Positions 1 through 5,113 of a stretch of DNA of 6,600 nt are shown piece after piece (the stretch's first letter is position 1; each line of letters opens with the position of its first letter). The notes under the pieces are model-generated. The model was not told the DNA's origin and searched no databases. It was given only the letters and a program-made list of their open reading frames with translations. The position numbers and the translations under genes were made by a program. This stretch comes from Candidatus Poribacteria bacterium (GTDB taxonomy: Bacteria > Poribacteria > WGA-4E > DTYX01): assembly GCA_012961655.1 (NCBI GenBank), contig DTYX01000306.1, positions 1 through 6,600 of the forward strand. The letters are read 5' to 3'.

Positions 1-57
1 AATCCAAGCGGCGCTCTTGAAGAGTGGACAAATTTAATTCTAACTTACTTACACTAA
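1..57 (+). other. Possible 3' tail of an upstream gene (ambiguous)
   Basis: Two + strand frames are open from the left edge. One reads NPSGALEEWTNLILTYLH and stops at TAA 55-57; the other reads IQAALLKSGQI and stops at TAA 35-37. Either could be the end of a gene lying to the left, but 11 to 18 codons are too few to decide or to suggest a product. The palindrome CTCTTGAAGAG at 14-24 lies inside this stretch and is not followed by a T run, so it is not a convincing terminator. Confidence 0.2.
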
Positions 58-65
58 TCAAAAAT

Positions 66-94
66 TTGACATACCGTCTCGGTACATTTAGTTT
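66..94 (+). promoter_or_regulatory. Putative sigma70-type promoter for the barrel operon
   Basis: A perfect TTGACA lies at 66-71. With a 17-bp spacer the -10 position falls at 89-94 (TAGTTT), which matches TATAAT only at the first two positions and the last. The strong -35 with a weak -10 would fit an activated or otherwise regulated promoter. It is correctly placed upstream of the first + strand gene, leaving a leader of about 40 bases. Functional assignment is inference. Confidence 0.4.
72..84. promoter_or_regulatory. Perfect dyad TACCG-TCT-CGGTA, possible operator
   Basis: The arms TACCG and CGGTA are exact reverse complements around a 3-base centre. The dyad starts directly after the TTGACA box and fills most of the spacer between the -35 and the presumed -10. 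That position is typical of an operator bound by a dimeric regulator. ACCGA/TCGGT-type half-sites next to a TTGACA recall operators of the Rrf2/IscR family, but I cannot assign a regulator, and no regulator gene is in the window. Confidence 0.35.
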
Positions 95-128
95 CAGAAG
101 TAACCACCATAATTTGCTATTTTTCTAC

Positions 129-134
129 AAGGTA
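129..134 (+). promoter_or_regulatory. Ribosome binding site of the barrel gene
   Basis: AAGGTA lies 5 to 10 bases before the ATG at 140. It is a moderate Shine-Dalgarno match and supports that ATG as the start. Confidence 0.5.
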
Positions 135-139
135 AAACC

Positions 140-1282
140 ATGCAGACGATTTATTTCAAAAAAGCAATCCGAAATTTCATATTTATATTTCTGTTTTTAA
201 CGTTTTCATCTATAGCATTATCCGAAGATAACTATGACGACAGGCGACTCGGAGGAGATTTCCTCCAGGAGCTATCCACTGCTGAACATCGCGGCATGGG
301 CGTAAGCTTCGTTGGTCTTGTCGAAGGCGCTAATTCTCTCGGTAATAACCCGGCGGGACTGGCTTTAGTGGAAGAAAATAACAGTGTCTCATTCAACCTG
401 ACACGATTTCCAAGGACTATCGCAGTCTTTTCAAAGCTCAACGACAGGGACAAATATGAAGACCATAGCCAATATGATTTGTCGCCCTTCGGAGCGGAAT
501 TGCTGAATTATGTTTATCCTTTTGGGAGATTTGGAACATTAGGTCTTGGTGTTGTATTACGACACGAAGGCAGATTCAGCAGAGTGGATGATGAAGGCAA
601 AGCCGTCAATACCTTTCCCGAAAACGATTTTGCAGTTATTCTTGGATATGGAAAAAAATTGGCGCCAGGCGCTTACATCGGCTTCGATGCGAAAGTTATC
701 CGCTCGAAAGTTCAGGATTTGAAAGGAGATGATTACCTCGGTCGTGGGTATGCTTACAACGTTGGTTATATCCAGCGTATGAACACACACTGGAGATTCG
801 GGGGCGTCATAAGAAATCTGAGCAACGGGCTTTCGTTTTCCAATAAGGAAATTCCCGATAAACTTCGAAAAGATTTAATTGTCGGCATTGCGTATCAACG
901 GGAAAATCAACGTCATTCTCAGAGATTTGGGCTTGATTTCAAATTTCCATTCAAAGAAGGCGTCAACGCCAATATCGGCGGGGAGTTGTGGTATCGACAA
1001 TTAATCGGAATAAGATTAGGATATGTAAGGCATATTCAAAAGCGATTTGAACCCATCCTGCACCTGAATACGGGCGACGTTGCTATGGAAGAACGATTAT
1101 GGATTACCGAGGGATTGACTTATGGTCTGGGATTAAGATTGCACAATCTGGAATTTAATTTTGCATATACTCCACAACGCAAACCAGAGCCGCAAGAGAC
1201 AGAAAAACTCCGATTGGAAAAGGGAAACGCTGTCATATCTTTTTCAATTAGAAATTACCCATTTCCGGGAGGCGCGCTATGA
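140..1282 (+). CDS. PorV/PorQ-like outer-membrane beta-barrel protein
   Basis: This 380-residue protein is predicted to be an outer-membrane barrel of the PorV/PorQ (UPF0164, FadL-like) type. A signal peptide is visible: basic residues at 7-11, a hydrophobic core at 13-27 and a likely cleavage after Ala-Leu-Ser at 26-28. The mature N-terminus carries the family's hallmark stretch at residues 51-75 (RGMGVSFVGL, then an Asn-Asn-Pro-Ala-Gly-Leu-Ala motif), comparable to the usual 'RAMGMGGAF...NPAGLA'. The remainder is alternating beta-strands rich in Tyr, Phe and Gly, such as GTLGLGVVLRH and ANIGGELWYRQLIGIRLGY, and it ends in a strand (NAVISFSIRNYPF). Length is normal for the family. In type IX secretion PorV is a cargo shuttle, but related barrels also occur in genomes without that system, so the precise role is open. 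The stop overlaps the next gene's start (ATGA), indicating translational coupling. Confidence 0.8.
   Translation: MQTIYFKKAIRNFIFIFLFLTFSSIALSEDNYDDRRLGGDFLQELSTAEHRGMGVSFVGLVEGANSLGNNPAGLALVEENNSVSFNLTRFPRTIAVFSKLNDRDKYEDHSQYDLSPFGAELLNYVYPFGRFGTLGLGVVLRHEGRFSRVDDEGKAVNTFPENDFAVILGYGKKLAPGAYIGFDAKVIRSKVQDLKGDDYLGRGYAYNVGYIQRMNTHWRFGGVIRNLSNGLSFSNKEIPDKLRKDLIVGIAYQRENQRHSQRFGLDFKFPFKEGVNANIGGELWYRQLIGIRLGYVRHIQKRFEPILHLNTGDVAMEERLWITEGLTYGLGLRLHNLEFNFAYTPQRKPEPQETEKLRLEKGNAVISFSIRNYPFPGGAL
1267..1272 (+). promoter_or_regulatory. Ribosome binding site inside the end of the barrel gene
   Basis: GGGAGG sits 6 bases before the ATG at 1279, within the last codons of the barrel gene. This strong Shine-Dalgarno supports the 1279 start over the later in-frame ATG at 1312. 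Confidence 0.6.
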
Positions 1283-1737
1283 ATAAGATAAAACCCAAAA
1301 AGAATAAATATATGTGGGTACGGGTTAGTTTTTATTATGCAAGTACCTTTTTTAACATTCCCAATTGTTATGCTAAAATATGGATAGATGAAGATGCTGT
1401 ATTTCCACCTGAAGATAAATTTCTCGTCCTTGAAGATATCGTACTGCCCATGCAAGCCCTTGACGAAAAGAAAAGACCAGTTTCAGGCGATACGAACCTC
1501 GTTGCGCTGAAAAACATGAAAGATGCTTTTCCGGGTAATCAGGGAAAATTATATGTCAATACGTTTCAGGTCGCTTCAATTATGCCTTTAGACCTAAACT
1601 CTGAGATGGTGAAAAATTTAGAACGAGTGACGAGAGTTTCCATGTTGCCCAAAGACGCAAAACTCCCAAGCTTAGAATTGGCTGGCGCGCAGCCGGAAAA
1701 AATTGTCAGGATGGACCGGGGGCTTGATGAACAATAG
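1279..1737 (+). CDS. Small protein of unknown function, coupled to the barrel gene
   Basis: I do not recognise this 152-residue protein. The start is supported by a GGGAGG box 6 bases upstream and by a 4-base overlap with the barrel gene. The N-terminus is strongly basic (six Lys or Arg among the first 15 residues). A moderately hydrophobic, aromatic-rich stretch follows at 12-29 and could be a weak signal peptide, with a possible cleavage after Cys-Tyr-Ala at 30-32; no lipobox is present. The rest (33-152) is soluble and mixed in charge, beginning with an acidic patch (IDEDAVFPPEDK). It has no cysteine, no obvious catalytic motif and no repeats. The close coupling suggests an envelope partner or periplasmic accessory of the barrel, but that rests on context only. 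The TAG stop is followed at once by an AACGTGAAA-type repeat. Confidence 0.7.
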   Translation: MNKIKPKKNKYMWVRVSFYYASTFFNIPNCYAKIWIDEDAVFPPEDKFLVLEDIVLPMQALDEKKRPVSGDTNLVALKNMKDAFPGNQGKLYVNTFQVASIMPLDLNSEMVKNLERVTRVSMLPKDAKLPSLELAGAQPEKIVRMDRGLDEQ

Positions 1738-1760
1738 TTACGTGAAACGTGAAAGAGATT
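1738..1760. repeat. Intergenic heptad repeat (CGTGAAA x2)
   Basis: Directly after the stop of the small + strand gene, CGTGAAA occurs twice in tandem (1741-1747 and 1748-1754). The same wording recurs at 2362-2373 and, on the - strand, around 5063-5111. The rest of the convergent gap, to 1805, shows no strong hairpin with a T run, so I see no clear terminator here. Confidence 0.5.
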
Positions 1761-1805
1761 CAGCTAAAGTGTAATTTTTGAGAGGAGCACATAGACGTGG
1801 CGCTC

Positions 1806-2330
1806 TTATCCAACTTTTTCATACCAAAATTGAGACGCCTCCAAATCTCCGATTCTTTCATGTTTTTCAGCAAGTTCTAAACATCTAAATATAAGTTCCA
1901 TTTGGTCTATGCCAAATACCTCAATGTCAGAATATAGTTGTTGAGCTTGAGACCACTCCCCACGTTTGACATATTCATCAATTTTATATATCAAAGAATC
2001 TAGTTCTTCAAGTTTCTGTCGGCGTTGTAATTTTTGAAAATCTCTCCTGGTGATTATCATCCTGAGAATTGCTTCATAAATAATGATTAATCCTATCACG
2101 ATGCCAAACCAAATCGTATACTCTGTCGCCGGCTCAAATGCCGGGTTAGCTTGGGCAATTCCAAATGATATCTGGATTAATTTCCCAAGAACAAATGTCA
2201 AGGTAACTCCAGTAAATGAATAAAAGATCTTTAATATCTTATTTTCGTTGAGATGTTTAAATAAAATTAAGAGAAATCGATAATATAATGCCATAGCTGC
2301 AAAGAAAGTAAACAAAGCAAAGAATGCCAT
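1806..2330 (-). CDS. Three-TM membrane protein with TPR-like cytoplasmic tail
   Basis: This 174-residue protein has three hydrophobic segments (about 2-24, 34-56 and 71-94). The first starts at the second residue, so it is more likely an uncleaved anchor than a signal peptide. A charged, coiled-coil-like helix rich in Arg, Lys and Gln follows at 95-112. The C-terminal 60 residues form two helical-hairpin units that look TPR-like: one around RGEWSQAQQLYSDI (123-136) and one around GDLEASQFWYEKV (161-173). This suggests a membrane-anchored protein-interaction module, but I recognise no named family. The ATG at 2330 has an AAAGGCGGA stretch about 10 bases upstream, a slightly long spacing. It lies downstream of the glycosidase-like gene on the same strand across a 195-base repeat-rich gap, so co-transcription is possible but uncertain. 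Confidence 0.65.
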   Translation of the reverse strand: MAFFALFTFFAAMALYYRFLLILFKHLNENKILKIFYSFTGVTLTFVLGKLIQISFGIAQANPAFEPATEYTIWFGIVIGLIIIYEAILRMIITRRDFQKLQRRQKLEELDSLIYKIDEYVKRGEWSQAQQLYSDIEVFGIDQMELIFRCLELAEKHERIGDLEASQFWYEKVG

Positions 2331-2361
2331 AAATATCTTATCCGCCTTTCTGAAATCTAAT

Positions 2362-2421
2362 AGAAACGTGAAAGGAATTCTTTCTAATGCGCGATGCGTA
2401 GTTTTTCTTTTTACGCATTAG
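2362..2421. repeat. Intergenic repeat with AATGCG hairpin
   Basis: This stretch contains GAAACGTGAAA (2363-2373), the same motif as at 1741-1754. A foldable region follows: CTAATGCG at 2384-2391 is the exact complement of CGCATTAG at 2414-2421, and ATGCGTA at 2394-2400 is the exact complement of TACGCAT at 2412-2418. The two pairings compete for the same 3' arm. Neither strand has a T run after the hairpin, so it does not look like a terminator. The AATGCGTAAA wording on the - strand matches the repeat at 5091-5106. Confidence 0.55.
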
Positions 2422-2525
2422 GCACATCATCATTCTTCCATCCCCCCATTCTTCCCTTCCTTTCTTTTCTTCCATCCATCAAAAAATCAACGCTATTTCT
2501 TGAAACCGCACTATTCCCTCATTCC
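2422..2525. repeat. Purine/pyrimidine-asymmetric low-complexity tract
   Basis: Between 2431 and 2480 the + strand is 45/50 pyrimidine and has no G at all, with an unbroken run of 25 pyrimidines at 2449-2473. Short imperfect direct repeats are visible: CATTCTTCC at 2431 and 2447, CTTCCATCC at 2435 and 2469, and ATTCCCT twice at 2512-2527. On the - strand, which carries the flanking genes, this is a GGAAGAATGG-like purine tract. I see no gene in it. Confidence 0.5.
2481..2510 (-). terminator. Weak candidate terminator of the glycosidase-like gene
   Basis: On the - strand, 16 to 35 bases after the stop codon, an imperfect stem can form with arms at 2503-2510 and 2491-2498 (TGCGGTTT against AAATAGCG, including GU pairs and one mismatch). 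After a 4-base spacer it is followed by six T (2486-2481). The stem is weak, so this may be incidental. Confidence 0.22.
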
Positions 2526-5054
2526 CTATCTAAGAACACCCAGTTTTCCAACTTTTTCGATCTTTTTCCCTTCAAGTTTCACAGCAATTTTGTATAGATA
2601 CACACCATTCGCCAATCGTTTTCCATCTTGAGTATATCCATCCCAAGGTTCCTCATTATAACCTTTGAAAGCAGACGCGCCATCAATTCTCATGATTCGC
2701 CTTCCCGATGGGGTGTAAATTGAAATCGTTACATCATCTGCATCTTGAGTGAGGATGTAAATGAAGTATGTGCTATCAGCAAATGGATTTGGATGATTCA
2801 AAAATTTAATAATGTCCAATTCCTCATACTCTTCATCTGAGTTCGAGTATGACTGTTCTGCCGAACTCTTAATCAAGTCGCACACATCAAAATTCGATAG
2901 AAATTCTATTTCCGATTTCAAGGATTTAACTAGCGACGAGCGCACGTACGCATTTGAGAGATTAAATATGGGAACGAAACTATGAAACGAGTTAACCAGA
3001 AATATCATCTTCTGGGAATATTCGACCGCGCTATCCAGTTTATGTTGGATTTCAATTTCATCAATTCTCTCATATCCTATATTGATAGCCTCCACAAGTC
3101 GAAGCCGACTTTCGAAAAACGTTGTCCATATCCGCATGAGGTTTTGGGCATCTTCAAAATCGTATTTTGCTTCAAGCGAAGTGACTTGAATTGTCTCGAT
3201 AGCGGCGGACATCTCATTATCAGCGCGCTGTTGCTTCGGGAGCAACTCAGAAAAGCGTTGTTCGGCATATTGGGCTATCTCTTGGTTAGGAATACTCAAT
3301 GTATCAGCTACTGCGTCACTACCTATTAGGTTCCAAAATCGAGTTGCCAATCCCCGAGAACCGCGCTGGTATTTTCCCAAAAACGATAAGGAACCTGCAT
3401 AATCCGTAAAGTAATCGGATAAAACTCGGGCATTTATGCGCAAACCCTGCAAAATATGTTCTGCTGAAGGCTGTCCATAGCGATTGGCCAAATAGTTCCG
3501 CATCAACGCTTCATAATCAAAATCCGGCGACCAATTGATTTTGGCGCTGACCAACTTATCTAGGTGCGAAAAGCCATTTTGTCCTTGCAAGGTGAACCCA
3601 CTTAGACCGCGTACATCTGAATTCATGGCGTATTTTCTAGCGCCCTCTACAAAGAGGTCTGATTCGACCATCCAAAAAGGCATAACCTCTTCGACATCAT
3701 GGGATAGAATCAAAAACAAGCGTCCCTCTTTTCCAACCGTATTTATTCTTTCAAGCGGGATGTCTGGGTCAAGGACGGGTTCGCCATCTAATCCCCATTT
3801 TTGAGAGATAATTGTCCCCGGCGGTAACTTTTGCACGTGAATATATTCTGGGTCTTTTAGCCATTTCCTGTCGTAGCCAGAGATGTAAAATTTGAAATCG
3901 GGACGTACCTGACGCGCCGCGTCGATGATGTCAAAATATAGCTGCCACAACAACTCCTGTCCTCTCTCTGAAAAATCACCGCATTCCGGCGATTCGCTTT
4001 CCCGCGTTTCATATCCCCATGAACGCAGATGAAAACCGGATAGTGCAGGATAAGTTCTCACAATCGCCTTAATAAGCCGTCTGACCAAATCCCGAAACGC
4101 CGGTTTTGACCAGCAAAACGGTCGATATGATGTCATATTTCGAGAACCGCCATAGGGGACCTCTTCAGCTAGCAACTCCGGATGATTGCGAATAATCGCT
4201 TTTGTCGGTTCGCCGGTTACGTACATGAACAAATAGGAATCAATCCCGCGCCGCCGCAATTCGGAAAATCGGTTCTGCAAATTCCTTATTCGTCGCTGAC
4301 GTAAGTATCGAGGTTCATCTTGCATATCATCAAATTCGCGCTCGTCAACGTATTTGAAAGCTGTCCCCAAACCATCATCGCTTCCCGTGCCGGTCCAAAC
4401 GCCTTCAGCGCCGCTCATATTGATTCGATGCCTCGCTAACCAGTCGGGTGATTCCGATCCCAACGTCGCACGAATCGGATAGAACGGCTTCGATTCTTCA
4501 TCCATAAATGGCAATGTGAGATCTTCTCCGCCTTTATTAAAGGGGGCCTGGGGGATTTCTTTAACGGTAAAATCAAGATCGACAGGGCTTAGTCCTGTTA
4601 GAACGGTAATGCACGCCTCTACAATTGCATAGCTTCCATAAAGAACGCCTTTGGAACTGTTGCCCGCGGCAACAAGAGAGACGAAGCTATGCATCTCAAC
4701 TGTTTTTAGGATATACCCCTCTGAGCCCAATTGAGGTTTCAATTTAATTAAGCCTCTATTCTGAAAATCCTTTACATACGAGTTGCTTTCAGGAGTGCCG
4801 ATGATAATAGCGAATTTTTCCACAAATGATTGACCAGCAATAATTGTTTTTAAGTTTGTTTCGGTAAATTTCGCCACAAAGTAATCTAATTCGCGCGCCG
4901 CATACCATTCCTGTTCCGAAGCGGTCTCGCCGATTATAATTACCGCGACGGGCTGTCGATTTGATACAAGTTTGAACTCTTCGGCTGCAACGATGGGACA
5001 AAATGCAATGATGATAATAATTACAATTATCGATAATAACATCCACTTATTCAT
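2526..5054 (-). CDS. Secreted glycosidase-like protein with FlgD-Ig/T9SS-like C-terminal domain
   Basis: The protein has 842 residues from ATG 5054, or 857 if the upstream ATG at 5099 is used; numbering here is from 5099. I prefer 5054: Met16 opens a classic signal peptide (MNK, hydrophobic 19-33, cleavage near Val-Ala-Ala at 37-39), and residues 1-15 are encoded by an intergenic repeat. Neither start has a good Shine-Dalgarno. Residues 42-178 resemble the alpha/beta domain found before glycosidase barrels (GH20b/GH67-N type), with IIIGTPESNSYV, LGSEGYILK and AAGNSSKGVLYGSYAIVE. Residues 206-545 look like a TIM-barrel hydrolase; acidic clusters at 364-376 (YETRESESPECGD) and 467-471 (HDVEE) are candidate catalytic regions, but I cannot assign a GH family or substrate. 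A helical region follows at 546-745. Residues 761-857 are a FlgD-Ig/type IX-like end: NHPNPF, a beta sandwich, DGKRLANGVYLYKI. A palindromic element encodes the linker at 181-191. Confidence 0.75.
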   Translation of the reverse strand: MNKWMLLSIIVIIIIIAFCPIVAAEEFKLVSNRQPVAVIIIGETASEQEWYAARELDYFVAKFTETNLKTIIAGQSFVEKFAIIIGTPESNSYVKDFQNRGLIKLKPQLGSEGYILKTVEMHSFVSLVAAGNSSKGVLYGSYAIVEACITVLTGLSPVDLDFTVKEIPQAPFNKGGEDLTLPFMDEESKPFYPIRATLGSESPDWLARHRINMSGAEGVWTGTGSDDGLGTAFKYVDEREFDDMQDEPRYLRQRRIRNLQNRFSELRRRGIDSYLFMYVTGEPTKAIIRNHPELLAEEVPYGGSRNMTSYRPFCWSKPAFRDLVRRLIKAIVRTYPALSGFHLRSWGYETRESESPECGDFSERGQELLWQLYFDIIDAARQVRPDFKFYISGYDRKWLKDPEYIHVQKLPPGTIISQKWGLDGEPVLDPDIPLERINTVGKEGRLFLILSHDVEEVMPFWMVESDLFVEGARKYAMNSDVRGLSGFTLQGQNGFSHLDKLVSAKINWSPDFDYEALMRNYLANRYGQPSAEHILQGLRINARVLSDYFTDYAGSLSFLGKYQRGSRGLATRFWNLIGSDAVADTLSIPNQEIAQYAEQRFSELLPKQQRADNEMSAAIETIQVTSLEAKYDFEDAQNLMRIWTTFFESRLRLVEAINIGYERIDEIEIQHKLDSAVEYSQKMIFLVNSFHSFVPIFNLSNAYVRSSLVKSLKSEIEFLSNFDVCDLIKSSAEQSYSNSDEEYEELDIIKFLNHPNPFADSTYFIYILTQDADDVTISIYTPSGRRIMRIDGASAFKGYNEEPWDGYTQDGKRLANGVYLYKIAVKLEGKKIEKVGKLGVLR
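4525..4558 (-). repeat. In-frame palindromic element, copy A
   Basis: The core CCTTTA-T-TAAAGG (4531-4543) is a perfect palindrome flanked by a G-rich arm and GGGGGATTT. On the coding (-) strand it reads in frame as IPQAPFNKGG and falls in the linker between the N-terminal and barrel-like domains of the glycosidase-like protein. The same core occurs twice more at 5556-5598. Relative to the coding strand, copy A lies opposite to the copies in the neighbouring gene. Confidence 0.7.
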
Positions 5055-5064
5055 AAGAAGATTA

Positions 5065-5106
5065 AAACGTAAAATGTAAAACATAATAACTTTACGCATT
5101 ACGTTT
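5065..5106. repeat. Imperfect inverted repeat at the gene junction
   Basis: Arms of 16 bases at 5065-5080 and 5091-5106 pair at 13 of 16 positions around a 10-base loop. The right arm read on the - strand is AAACGTAATGCGTAAA, which shares AATGCGTAAA with 2411-2420 and GAAACGT with 1745-1750 and 2363-2369. It lies in the 59-base gap between the stop of the surface protein and the preferred start of the glycosidase-like gene. The ATG at 5099 lies inside the right arm. Confidence 0.6.
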
Positions 5107-5113
5107 CACTTTT

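Noticed and set aside
1738..1805. Bidirectional terminator between the converging genes
   Set aside because: Only a poor stem (AGAG...CTCT with CAC/GTG) can be drawn and no T run follows on either strand.
1798..1878. GTG-started + strand mini-frame after a GAGAGGAG box
   Set aside because: It is only 26 codons, overlaps the end of the - strand membrane gene, and its sequence is a shadow of that gene.
2384..2421. AATGCG hairpin as a terminator
   Set aside because: The pairing is real but is not followed by T on either strand; it fits the intergenic repeat family better.
2394..2597. 67-codon + strand open frame in the repeat-rich gap
   Set aside because: It is made of the hairpin repeat and the pyrimidine tract (Ser/Phe/Pro/Leu-rich low complexity), has no ribosome site and runs into the end of the - strand gene.
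2982..3329. 115-codon + strand open frame
   Set aside because: It lies wholly antisense inside the glycosidase-like gene, has no promoter or ribosome site, and its composition is that of a shadow frame.
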